Positions 1 to 10,723 of a stretch of 64,000 nt of DNA are shown here, in pieces; position 1 is the stretch's first letter, and each line of letters opens with the position of its first letter. Source of the DNA: Coniella vitis (lineage: Eukaryota; Ascomycota; Sordariomycetes; Diaporthales; Schizoparmaceae); the NCBI GenBank assembly GCA_011317545.1, contig WUJK01000003.1, positions 434,001 to 498,000 on the forward strand, in the 5' to 3' direction. Position numbers and translations under genes: made by a program. The notes under the pieces are model-generated. The model had not been told where the DNA came from. It did no database searches and saw only the letters and a program-made list of their open reading frames with translations.

Positions 1-776
1 AAGGATGGATCGGACAAGACCAAGTGCGTCTTTTTCACACGCCATAATACGTTGATGTCCCATGCTGATAGTGTCTATGTAGGACGCTCGATAAGCTTAA
101 CCGGACACCCTTTTTCATTCCAGTCTCCGCTGGCAAGAAGGGCCGAGCCAAGGAAATCGAGGCCACGATGCAAAGACATCAAGAAGAAAAGGAGATGCGC
201 GAGCAAACACGCCGAGAGGGCTTCGCTGACCAGCAAAGAATGGAGGAAACGACGAAGATGTTGATGAGGGATTCTCCTGAACCTAGACAACTTGGGCTTA
301 ACAAGCCTATGAACAGCAAATTTGCATTCGAAGAAGACGACGAAGACATTGAAAAGGAAGAAGCGATCCAAGACAAACTGAAGCAGGTAGAGCGTCTTAC
401 GGGCAAGATGCGGACAGCTGCAGAGATGACATCGGAGGACATGACCCGCAGCATCAAGAGACTTGAGAGGATTGAGGATAAGGTTCGTTTCATTATAGAT
501 GCTCTGATGTACACCTTGCTAACACTATTCTCAGACCGACCGTGTGGACAATACTGTAAGATCTCGCCTCGTTCGATCTGACTTCGCGTTATTATCATTG
601 CATGAGTCCTTCTGTTGGTTTGCGCCGCTGTCTAAGCGACACTTATCTGGAAGGTGGATAAGAATTTCGAGTCCGGCCCTTCTTGGGCGCAGTTCCTGTC
701 ACTTCTTTGTATTATCTTATGCTAATCATACATGTAGGTACGGAAAAACCGAGCAATGCTGTCCCAGATTAGGTAA
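1..776 (+). CDS. Sec9/SNAP-25-like t-SNARE, 3' part (5' end outside window)
   Basis: The C-terminal part of a SNAP-25/Sec9-type SNARE, a family that forms plasma-membrane fusion complexes with syntaxin and synaptobrevin. The main exon probably starts at 124 (acceptor TTCCAG) and ends at 482. Introns at 483-534 and 556-737 join it to exons 535-555 and 738-776, which end the protein in TDRVDNTVRKNRAMLSQIR and stop. The visible part has a charged region (ERAKE-like, EEDDEDIEKEEA) followed by a coiled SNARE helix with heptad hydrophobics (LKQVERLTGKMRTAAEM...RSIKRLERI). Exons upstream of 124 are not resolved: the donor may be GTGCGT near 27. Oddity: the central layer position, normally Gln, appears to be Ser (codon 450-452). 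It could instead be another Qb/Qc SNARE-fold protein; the family call is moderately sure, the exact gene is not. Confidence 0.6.
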
Positions 777-1451
777 GACTATGGGCTGCTGCTCACCTTG
801 CTCTGTCGGTGTGAATACCTGGATACAACGAATCTTCGCTGTAATTAGTACGACTGAGCTTATATCCAAAGCATAGCATACAATGCTGTGCGATCTCACC
901 ATGCTAAGTAACTATACACGTGTGAATCACCCAACGCCTATGCGAATGAGCATGCAGCATGATTTTACATATCGATCCAAGGATGTTGCGTGATAGGGAG
1001 AGGGTTAAGAAGAGCCTGTTTTCATTATTGGCTTTTGCCATAGGCATAGTCGTGATAATGAGAATGTTCTGTATACAAGGTTGTCCTAACACAATGCTCC
1101 ATTCTCTTATTGATTCAAATGCTCTCTCAAACTTTGATCGGTGAGTTTGTTTGCGTAGCACTTGGAGCTTATCTACAACTATGAATTACAAGTATGACAT
1201 TAGTTGTAATTGCTCAAGAATTGAACTTGGTATCTTAGTCCCCTCCCAAAAAGTACGTTGTATCTGGTAATGGGCCATGCATATCAATGTGTTAAAATGG
1301 TAAGAGACTTAGGTAATCATGGCCGCAAAAACTCGAGCACGGTACCTAAGTATTGGCTCCGTACCTCACACGTCCCTTGAAGTAGCGTCTTCTCTTTTTC
1401 TTTTTTCCAACCTGGATCAACCAGTCTTTTCGGCAGAATACACTCCACAAC
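777..1451. other. Intergenic: SNARE 3' flank and helicase promoter
   Basis: No supported gene is seen. The right end carries a T/C-rich leader (TCTTCTCTTTTTCTTTTTTCC near 1388-1408) and an ACAAC-ATG context just before the helicase start. This looks like an ordinary fungal promoter. Confidence 0.6.
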
Positions 1452-3749
1452 ATGCCTAAACGACGCAAGACTTCAGAAAACGGCGCTTTCATTAAGATTG
1501 GTGATAAAGTCATCTCGATTGAGAATTATCTGAACGGCGATCCTAAAAAAGCAGACGTTAAGGATGGGAGTGCGAGTGGCACAGTGCAAGATGACCCAAC
1601 AGACAAGCCTCCGCAACAGAGCAGCTCCCACAGAACCAAACATCATGATCTTAACGGACTAGCCACAGATACTGAATCGCGCTCACAGAAGGAGCGAGGG
1701 GACTCGGATCTACTACGTGTGCGCGAAAAACTTCCTATCTGGAAGCACCGTAACGATATCCGGGACGCGTTGAGGGAAAATGACGTTCTCGTGATCGCGG
1801 CTGAGACAGGTTCAGGCAAAAGTACTCAGGTTCCGCAATTTCTCTCCACCGAGGAGTGGTGCCGTAAGAGGAGGGTGAAAGTGCGTACAGGCGACCGTTA
1901 CGAAGAGCTATCTGTGGGCGGCATGATTGCTATCACTCAGCCCCGTCGAGTCGCCGCTACTACTCTCGCCCATCGAGTCTCTAAAGAAGCGGGTACACCC
2001 CTCCGCCAAAATCCTGGCCATCGTGAAGGTCTCGTTGGATACTCTGTTCGCTTCGATCATAACGTTCCTAAGGGCACGAAAATCAAATTCTTGACCGAGG
2101 GTATGCTTCTTCAGGAGCTATTGCGGGATCCTCATTTGCGCCAATATAGCGCAATTATTGTCGATGAAATTCACGAAAGGAGTATCGATGTCGACCTACT
2201 GTCTGGTTTTCTAAAACAGATTGTTGGTGGCGACAAGGCTGGTCGAGGAGGCGTGCCCTTGAAGGTTACAATCATGAGCGCTACTGCAGACGTGGAGAAA
2301 CTGCGGTCTTTCTTCACGGTTGAAAGATCGGGCCAGCAACGCGAACCATCATATTTGAACATTCCAGGGCGTCTTTACCCAGTCAGTATCATTCATGCTC
2401 CTAGGCCGGTACCTGATATTCAAGACGCTTTGATAAAGACGATTACGAAGATCCATTCTGAAGAGCCATGTCCAGGAGACATATTGGCTTTCCTGACTGG
2501 ACAAGAGGAAATTGAAGTGGCCCAGAAGATACTCGAAGAATACGCTCAGACTTTGGACCCAAAGATGCCGAAGCTTGTGCCAATACCCCTCTTCGGGCAG
2601 ATGTCCATCGAAGCGCAACAGAAAGCTTTCCAACCTGTGACTGGAAGAATTGCACGCAAAGTTGTCCTCTCTACCAACATTGCAGAGACTTCGGTGACGG
2701 TTCCTGGAGTGCGATATGTCATCGACACTGGAAAAGCCAAAATCAAACAATATCGTGTCAGGCTGGGTATGGAGTCGCTGCTACCAAAGCCGATATCAAA
2801 ATCATCAGCTATCCAAAGGGCTGGAAGAGCTGGAAGAGAAGCTGCTGGGCAGTGTTATAGATTATACACTGAAGAAAGCTTTCAGAATCTTTTCAAAGAT
2901 GCCGACTTGCCGGAGATTTTGCGAATCGATGTCTTGGGAGCGGTTCTAACTATGAAAGCACGGGGCATCGATGACATCTTTTCCTTCCCCCTTATGGACA
3001 CCCCGGATGACGAGGCCTTCGAGAAAGCATTACTGCACCTGCATGTCCTTGGTGCCATCACGGATACTGGCTCTTTGACTGAGATGGGCAAGAAAATGGC
3101 CCAATTTCCCGTCACGGCACCATATGGAAGAGTTCTCCTTGCCGCGGCAGATCCAAAGAATGATTGTCTGTTGGACGTCATTGACATCATCTCTTGTCTG
3201 ACAGCTGGAGATGATATCTTTCACCAGTTACGCTCTGAGGAGCAGATTGAAGAGTTGCAGGAGGTTCGGAAAGAGCTATGTCGCCGTGAGGGAGACCTTT
3301 TAACCTATCTTACCACGATGCAGCAGTATGCGGCCGAGCACTCAGATCGACAGAGTTGGTGCAAGCGCAGGAAGATCAACACACGCGTTATGAAACAGGC
3401 TGTCAACATCCGCAAGCAACTACGAGGTCTGTGCTTGAAAGAAGGGATGCTAGCGGACGCTCCTCCCCAAGATCCGCAACCATTCATACCACTATCGCCA
3501 GAGCGCAGTGAGACTATACTGAAGTGCTTCTTAACCGGATTTGCAACCAAGACGGCACTTCTGGCGCCCGATGCCAGCTATGTGACGTCTTTCGGCAAAC
3601 ATGTCGTTGCAATCCATCCTGCCAGCGTCTTACACGGACAGAAGAAAGAGGCCATCATGTTTTTAGAGCATGTCTTTACCACTAAGAACTACGCCAAAAA
3701 AGTCAGTGTAGTGCAAGCAAATTGGATCTTTGAGGCAATGGATACATGA
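1452..3749 (+). CDS. DEAH/RHA-family RNA helicase, Dhr2/DHX33-like
   Basis: An intronless 765-residue superfamily 2 RNA helicase. Motifs in order: motif I ETGSGKSTQ (about residue 117-125), motif Ia TQPRR, motif II DEIHER (about 238), motif III SAT (about 277), a post-motif III segment LTGQEEIE, motif V STNIAETSVT, and motif VI QRAGRAGR (about 455). The helicase-associated HA2 and OB-fold regions follow, ending in a HVFTTKNYAKKVS segment of the kind seen in Dhr2 and DHX33. Yeast Dhr2 is a nucleolar helicase needed for 18S rRNA maturation, so a role in ribosome biogenesis is inferred. The N-terminal basic stretch PKRRK could be a nuclear signal. The Walker B box reads DEIH rather than DEAH. 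Assignment among Dhr2, DHX33 and DHX35 relatives rests on length and the C-terminus and is not certain. Confidence 0.85.
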   Translation: MPKRRKTSENGAFIKIGDKVISIENYLNGDPKKADVKDGSASGTVQDDPTDKPPQQSSSHRTKHHDLNGLATDTESRSQKERGDSDLLRVREKLPIWKHRNDIRDALRENDVLVIAAETGSGKSTQVPQFLSTEEWCRKRRVKVRTGDRYEELSVGGMIAITQPRRVAATTLAHRVSKEAGTPLRQNPGHREGLVGYSVRFDHNVPKGTKIKFLTEGMLLQELLRDPHLRQYSAIIVDEIHERSIDVDLLSGFLKQIVGGDKAGRGGVPLKVTIMSATADVEKLRSFFTVERSGQQREPSYLNIPGRLYPVSIIHAPRPVPDIQDALIKTITKIHSEEPCPGDILAFLTGQEEIEVAQKILEEYAQTLDPKMPKLVPIPLFGQMSIEAQQKAFQPVTGRIARKVVLSTNIAETSVTVPGVRYVIDTGKAKIKQYRVRLGMESLLPKPISKSSAIQRAGRAGREAAGQCYRLYTEESFQNLFKDADLPEILRIDVLGAVLTMKARGIDDIFSFPLMDTPDDEAFEKALLHLHVLGAITDTGSLTEMGKKMAQFPVTAPYGRVLLAAADPKNDCLLDVIDIISCLTAGDDIFHQLRSEEQIEELQEVRKELCRREGDLLTYLTTMQQYAAEHSDRQSWCKRRKINTRVMKQAVNIRKQLRGLCLKEGMLADAPPQDPQPFIPLSPERSETILKCFLTGFATKTALLAPDASYVTSFGKHVVAIHPASVLHGQKKEAIMFLEHVFTTKNYAKKVSVVQANWIFEAMDT

Positions 3750-4074
3750 GAAGGTCACATATATAGCCTATCGACGATAGCTAGAGTCATATTTGTATAT
3801 CAAATACCATATAAGTCATCACACTGGTGTCAAATATATGTGGTCTTCTCTTCGTTCTTCACAGTCTAATACCTTTGTTCCCTTCTTTCTTTCTTTTCCC
3901 TGCTTCTCGACTCTTCAATCATGACTCTGGAGGCCTAAGCCCAGTGCGATCGATATACTCACAGCTAGTCAACTTTCTAATTATCAGACACAATGGTAGG
4001 TGTGATTTCCGTCGCGGCCTGTACATAGCTTGGCAATCTTAGCATATTGTATTTATGATAGTTTGTGCGGTTTT
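3750..4074. terminator. Convergent 3' region between helicase and NLR
   Basis: A 325-base gap between two converging genes. It holds AT-rich sequence (ATATATAGCC, CAAATACCATATAAG) suitable for 3' end formation of both transcripts. No further gene is seen. Confidence 0.4.
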
Positions 4075-7000
4075 TCAGTGCTCCACGCCGACCACCTTGT
4101 CTGTTAGAAATGCTTGAGGTTGAACCGTTCTGATGACTTCGAGCTTGTGGAAGGTGAAACCATCTTCGACTATTTTCTCAACTTGTAATATCGGCAACTC
4201 TTCGCCACGGGCAGCGCATGCGAGCATAATTTCTTCTTCAAGAACTGGAAATAATCCGCACCTGTCGTCAGTAAACACAATCATAATACTCCAGAAATAT
4301 CTTTTCCAACATAGAGTAGCATAAGTGTTGATCTCAAGCAAAGTGGCATTGCTTGTACGAGGGCTGTTCTGATTGGTATGTTTGGAAAACGAGCACTTGA
4401 CAAGAAAGTGAAAAAGGCCATATTGCTTACCTGGTACCCACTGCTTCATCCACTCTGGCGCAAAATCCCCCAGAGCCTTCTTGCTGTTATCGATGGCACG
4501 GTTTCTGAAATTCGACCGAGTCCATTCAGGAAGCATCTCGTCGTAATGTCGTATTTGTCTTATCCAATTTTGAGTGTATTTCGTGAGTCGGTTCTCGAGA
4601 CCATACACCTCCTTTCGGCCTTCCAGACACATCGACATTGTCTGAACGCCAAGCCCGAATTCACCCTTGAGGGCATAACAAAAGCTTAGACAGTGTAAGC
4701 TCTGCAAAGTTTTTGGGTGCATTCTGCCGAGCTGACTTGTGTACTGGTCCACCACGGCAAGTAGCATGCTGTCGGCTTCAAAAGGGCGGGATTGTAGAAG
4801 CGAGATCTGTGCAACGTCGAACATGGCATCCACAAATTGGATAGAGTCCTTGCCATAAATTCCCTCGTTGTATTCACATACGTCGCCGTGTAGGCAGTAT
4901 GCCTCATCGAATTGCTTTAGACGAGTTAAAATCTTGGCAAGATGTTGCTTTGCAGCAATCACCTGAGGGTCATATGGTCCGCATTCCGCGATTGCGCTGC
5001 GAAGCCCTTCCCGAGCACCTTCAACATCGGTGAACGCGCCGCTGTTTTTTCCCTCTTCGTACTCCTCGGCTCCCGCATGGTTCATGTCCAATTCATACTG
5101 CAATATGCTTGTCTGAATTGAGCTTTGGCCATATCGATTTGCGGTCCATTTGAGCAGAGCCTTGAGGATATGCTCCGCCGCAGGTTTGCAATCCAGGCTC
5201 AACAAGACAGATAACAGTCGTTTGGTATCTAGTCTGATAGGGAGTTCGTCGAGCAATGTGTCGGAGTAAAAGTTCTCTGCCTGGAGCTTTGCCTTTTCCT
5301 CACTTGTGATTGCCTTCTCCCACAAGGCTTCCCAAGACAGCAACCGCCGTCGATCAATGACTTCTCGTAAGACAGATTCGGCTTCGGCAAAGCGACCTGC
5401 CTCTGTATATATATCAGCCAGTTGGCTTAAAGCAGTCAATGTGTTCTTGTCATTGGGGCCAAATTCCGACTTTCGGTGCTCGAGTGAATGCTCCAAAGCA
5501 GTTGCAGCACCGCTGAAATTCTGAGCTTGTCGGAAGACCTTGGCTATCTTAGCTTGATATTCACTCTCAAGAGCTAGATCAGGATGCGCTATATCGGCGT
5601 GGTCCATAACAACCTGGAGATGGATTGTTACATCCTGACGCCAGGCGGTTGCACACAGCCCACTTCTGAAATCAATCGAGTCCATAAGCATGGAGCGCGC
5701 CGCGAGTGCCCATTCTTTCTTCTCGTTGCCTTGCAATCGATCTCGTGCCCAACCATGCACCAGAATATGCATATTGCTGTACGCATTGGAATCATCAAAC
5801 TTGATGAGGGAGTATTGATCAAGAAACTTCATTCCAGCAAGCCAATCAAGACTTAGCCACGCTCGTCCATCAGGACTTTCTGGTGAGATATTCACCTCTG
5901 TAGTGTCGACCAGTTCATTGAGATTTCTATCGCCAGCTATCAGGGGAAAGTTGTCGTTTCTGTCCGTTCTGTAGCGCTCAAGCGCGGCGAATCTGAAGAC
6001 TGAAAACAAGAGTCCTTCGTTATGGTAGAAACAGAGGAGTCTGAGAAGGTCGAGTGCCGTCTTAGCTTCCTGTACCTGGTCCATGTCTTTTCGCTTATCA
6101 GCGCAGGCCTTAATTGCGTCAAACGATATGTTGAATGTGGCGTAGACGGCAATGTTTCGAAGCTCATCTCCGCCAGAGTATCGAGAACTTTTGAGTAGTT
6201 GGTCTTTCTCTTGGTTGAAGACCGCCAAGTACCTGTCAAGGCGACATGGTCTCATGTTGATATACGCTCCAGCTTGATCGATAGCCAGGGGCAAAAGTCC
6301 GAGAGCATTGACAATTTCTGTTGCCTGGTCCCAATTGGTCTGAATCTCTTCCGGTAATTGAGCAGATGCAAGTAAAAGCCGCACAGCTTCCCCTACACGC
6401 ATGGCAGCCACATTGTAGATGTGGTCAGGGCGTATACGCGGACGCAAATTACGGTGTCTAGTTGTATAGAGGATGTTGCCCTTATCTCCATCAGGAATAT
6501 ACTGGCTTAAACCTGAATCCGGAGAGTTGTCGAAAACGAGAAGCCATTCTTCAGTGGTCGTGGCAAGGAAGCGTAAAACCTGATCCACCGGCGACTTGCT
6601 TTCGGCCATTTCGAAAGTGAAGGCAATGTGTTGAAAGCTTTGCTTTATCGTCACGTCGTCGCTGGCATCAACCCACAGGACGTGAAACCTAGAATGACCT
6701 GTTAGTTTATCATGACGCAGATACACATATAAAGTGGTGTCCGGTATACTTGCCTGAGCTCATTCCGTTCTATGAATTTAAGTGCTATCTGAGTCTTACC
6801 CATGCCTCCCAATCCTGAAATTGTTATGTTAACTTATTGTCTTGAGAAGTGCGATTGGTACTCACCATAGATCTGGAACTGCCTCCGAGACGTATCACCA
6901 AGTTGACGGGGTCCAAAATGTTCATCAAGCCTTCTCAGGATATCATCACGGCCTATGAATCTGTCGCTGGACTTTCCCCTTTTGACGTATCGTGGTTGAG

Positions 7001-8259
7001 CAGGTATTGTTAGTTCCCTACTAAGTTTACCTGCGCGATGGGGTCAGTCATTTTGCCCCAATGAAGTCATGACTGAAGCTACTCACCTCCATGTGCGATC
7101 ATCAAACCCTGCGATCGACGATGTAGCAGTACATCGGCTAGTTCATTGATTTGTGCCTGGACTTCAGGATCTTGCAAATACGCACTGGTCTTCTTCTTGA
7201 GATCCTTGATTCTCTTCCAATCCGAGAGTTTGATTCCCTGCGCACCTCCATCGACATTGAAACGAAAGTAGGTTTTATCGTAGTCCGCAAACTTTGTCTT
7301 CATTCTTTTGTGGTCATCCTCGGAATTTGTAGCAATATCTTCCAGGACCTTGAAGATACTGCCTATCCATTTGCCCTGTTCGATAATACTCCGTCCACCA
7401 TGCTCTCTGGACTCTGTCGTCCTGGTTCCTGTACCCAGGCTGACTATTGTACCCAGCAAACGCCGTGTACCATATAACTCTGCGGCTTCCGACAAACAGA
7501 GTGAGATAGGATTGTTAGTTCCCAGCGCAGCATCTATAAAACGCTCCTTGTGTCCAGTATCGTCCTCGATGGACATGGGCCGGAAATAAGTCGTCGCCGC
7601 AGTCGTCGCCCGAGCCGCCTGGTAAATCAGGATGTGGGAGTATTTGTCTTTTGGAACGTCATATGTGCGGAAGCATATTGTCTCCTTATGCTTCTGCTCC
7701 GAAAGCGTACACACAAAAGCACGGCCTTTTGCATCTTTTGGCCGCCCATCACTCATTTTCGTTCCCTTATCATATTGCTGAACTAATCTCTGTACAGACT
7801 TCTCAAGTTTGGTGGCGTCGTACTTCTCGGTGAAGACGGTCACACTGCGCCGCTTCTTGAAGAAAATCTCCTCGGCGAAGTCATCGTAGGCTTTCAAAGC
7901 GTCTTGTGTGCTCATTTCAAGGCGGCCGAGCATGATTGCGAGAAGACTAGTGGTGCAAGCGTGAGCAAGGTTCCAGAGACGTATACGAGAATTTCTCAGG
8001 CTTACCCTCCGGTACTGGTGCCGCCTATGAGGTGAAAGTAGTCGCATGGCCTAGGTGTCTTCTCGAGATTCCCTAGCTTCTGTATTCGCTTCATCAGCGC
8101 ATCAAGGATGACCAGCCCCGAGACTCCTCTGATACCTCCGCCATCTGGATGTAATTCAACTTAGTGACTGATGGCGACCACGTATATCAATGTGGACAGG
8201 GCTCACATACCGCAAGACAACAGGTTGACAGGCTCATTCTCACTTGATAAATCAGCCAT
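4075..8259 (-). CDS. Fungal NLR: patatin-like phospholipase / NB-ARC / TPR
   Basis: A STAND/NLR-type receptor of 1233 residues in seven exons: 8211-8259, 8006-8144, 7087-7946, 6866-7030, 6754-6814, 4431-6688, 4075-4244; all phases agree. The N-terminal patatin domain has an oxyanion glycine loop DGGGIRG (17-23), the nucleophile elbow GTSTG (58-62), and the dyad Asp in FIDAALGTNNP (Asp201), so it looks catalytically intact. The NB-ARC domain follows, with P-loop GLGGMGKT (405-412), kinase-2 LLVFDN (Asp478), ILYTTR, and a GLPL-like LGLLPLAIDQAG. TPR-like helices fill about 790-1190. Such proteins are cytosolic sensors in fungal non-self recognition and incompatibility; lipase release on ligand binding is inferred from the family. 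The fifth intron (6689-6753) appears to be GC-AG. The last intron (4245-4430) is 186 bp and stop-free, so a retained form is possible. Confidence 0.85.
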
Positions 8260-9663
8260 CGTCGACTTCTACACCAGTACACACAACCTTCACGATATCA
8301 AATTCAAGAAAGATTTTAATATAGAGACAACATGAACACAATTCATCATAGTAGCATCAGCAAGTCCCGATCATGGCATCTTAAAGCAAGAAGGGGTGTA
8401 AGTCAGCCCTATACAGTAGAACTCGAGAAAGGCGGCCACATTGAAGGGGGCCGGCGCTTAAATGAATGGCTGCATGGCCACTGAGAGCGGCGACCCATCA
8501 GGACGGTAAGGCCCTGTCTTTTCCCCATGCGCCCCTCATTTGCTGCAGCAATGCCACCCTATCAGCATGTTTTTTGTGGGTGTCCGGCCAGAGGCATCGA
8601 GGCAACCCGTGGAGCATGTGGCAGGATACGACGCGGCCAACTGCATGAGCAGAGTTGCATCTCTGACACCCAGCCCCATTTAACAAGGTTGTGGCCTTGA
8701 GCAGGGAGGGAGAAAGGAAGAAAACAAAAAGGCACTCGCAGAGCAAAGGGCCCGCAAGACCGGTGTGTGAACCTCGGACCGAACGAGGCGCAGACCTCTG
8801 TGGTGTTGTGTGAGGCAGAGCGAGAGCAAACAACCCGGCATTGTTATCCCAGCCAAACTCTCCAGGTGGTGTTTCTTTGGTTCGAACGCCTGCATGTAGC
8901 CGGCTATACATGACTAGGGCTGGACGAGTCGAGTGAGCGGCGGGAGCCTGCCTCTTTCTTCTGTGCAAATGCTCTAGAACCAGGCCGCGCTGGGACTTCC
9001 ATGAATAGGGCATGTCGCGGCACCTCTCATTCCATTTGCTTGACGCTTGACGCTGTGTCTAAAAAAAAAAAAAAAATCCAACAAAAAGTCGGTGGTGTAG
9101 CCGCCAGAGACGATATTGGTGGAGCATGGCTTGTCGGACGCACGTTGGGCGCAAGTTCAGTCCCTCTAATTTCGACGCGGTCAACAAAGTCTGTTGGTTG
9201 AAGGGATTAGCCCCTTTCTGGTTTGAAATTGCACCTTTCCGATGCAGCAAGCCCAAGGCAAGCCACTGCCATCAGTCGAAAAGGCAGTTGGCGAATTCAT
9301 CTCGTGGTGCTATACTATGTAGTGAAGCCGGCAACGGCTGCGAGGTTGCCCTAAACGGGACGGAGCGACCCAGTAAAGTGCCATCCCCCCCCCCCGCATG
9401 TGTAAAAACTTGTGAGTGTACACACGGACTTGCTACACTGTGTGAACTTCCGGCTTGTTGTACGTACCCACCGCACCCTTCGGCAATGGCCTCACTCTGG
9501 CATCTCACATCACAGCCTCGCCATCAAAACCACAGTACAGCACTGAAAGCATTACTCTCCCGCCATCCACCTCTCCCCCCTCTTCTTGTATTCCTCCACC
9601 TTCTCTTATCCTCTGTCTCCTCCCGCGTGTCAAAGGGGGTCTATCAAAAAACCCGCACACGCA
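8260..9663. other. Divergent intergenic region, NLR / SDHAF3
   Basis: About 1.4 kb between divergent genes. It holds a poly-A run at about 9061-9076, a poly-C run near 9386, and a C/T-rich leader (about 9555-9620) before the SDHAF3 start. Open frames here carry no recognisable domain. Confidence 0.5.
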
Positions 9664-10309
9664 ATGCGAGCAACAAGCCGCCTGCTCGCCTCAGCAACAT
9701 CCGCCACCCGCGGCGGCGGCAGCGGCCTGCGACCCGAGCCTCTGGCCCTCCTGCCACCCATCCCTCTCTACCGCCGGCTCTTGCGCGCGCACAGAAAGCA
9801 CTTGCCCTCGCAAATGAGGCTGCTGGGCGACGAGTATGTGAAGTCGGAGTTCCGGGCGCATCGTACGGTGGATAACCCGGCACATTTGGTAAGCGTTCTT
9901 ATTGGTAACTTTTGTTTTGTTTGCGCACAAAAGAAGAGAGGAGGGAGGAGAGATAGTGCTGAAACGGGCGAGCAATCCCTACAAGAAGCGAGGATGCTTC
10001 ACTCTATTGGAAGAATTCGTTGGAGGCTAATGGCTTGTCTTGTGACCAAATCAGATTGGATTCTTGACAGAGTGGCAACTATACGCACAAAAGATCGAAG
10101 GCGACTCGTGGATTGGCGAGAAGCTGGATCAAGCAAAGGTTGAAAAGATGAGTGGTAAGTCACCTCCAGCCCCAGATTATGATCGTGGATGCATCAGCCC
10201 CCATGCTGAAAAACAAAACCACGCTTTCTTTGCCACAGATGAACAGATTGGTCAGCTCTATGAATTGATGCAGGCCATCAAAAAACAGCGCGAGGACGAA
10301 GGATTGTGA
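9664..10309 (+). CDS. ACN9: Succinate dehydrogenase assembly factor 3 (SDHAF3/Acn9)
   Basis: A mitochondrial matrix LYR-motif protein that helps mature the iron-sulfur subunit of complex II. Exons 9664-9888, 10055-10154 and 10239-10309 give 131 residues. The N-terminus is Arg/Ser/Ala-rich like a presequence (MRATSRLLASATSATRGGG), followed by the family hallmark PLYRRLLRAHRKHLP. Next come MRLLGDEYVKSEFRAH, GFLTEWQLYAQKI, and a C-terminal EQIGQLYELMQAIKKQ helix, all typical of Acn9/SDHAF3. The second intron is 84 bp with no in-frame stop, so a read-through isoform with 28 extra residues is possible. Its client subunit SDH2 is encoded about 15 kb downstream in this window. It is convergent with the monooxygenase gene. 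Confidence 0.9.
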
Positions 10310-10723
10310 CATTGATCAACGTTGACTCTCATCTTGGTAGCTCCGCAACGGAGCGGCGACCATTGTTTGCAAACATTGCCCAAATGATAGGATCTTTATG
10401 GTGTATTCAGATTGGTCGCCAATTTCCTATTTCATTGACTACTGTTTATATCACGTTGTAATCAAGAGGACATTGACAGTATTCAAAATGCAATGTGTTG
10501 ATACGCGCTCGTCTTGCTCGCCAGATATAAGGTGGGCCGCCTCGCAACAAATTTGAATGCATTGTCTCGGCATATATAATAGAAGCCATTCTAGGTAAAG
10601 CAGCTTACCGACCCGGATCAACTGACCAATGGAAACAAATTCAAACGCCACCAACACCTGCCGTTAAATATTACCCGCGCCAGTCAGCCGGCTCGCCATT
10701 GGCGCGCTCCCTCCTTCCCTCCT
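10310..10723. terminator. Convergent 3' region, SDHAF3 / monooxygenase
   Basis: A 414-base gap holding the 3' flanks of two converging genes. AT-rich segments are present (TGCATTGTCTCGGCATATATAATAG near 10560), and nothing else is supported. Confidence 0.4.

Noticed and set aside
8870..8900. A GGTTCGAA-like word resembling a tRNA B box
   Set aside because: No matching T-stem, anticodon arm or acceptor stem could be drawn on either strand.
9126..9875. A 249-residue open frame overlapping SDHAF3
   Set aside because: It is in a different frame from the conserved LYR protein and has Ser/Pro/Arg low-complexity composition.
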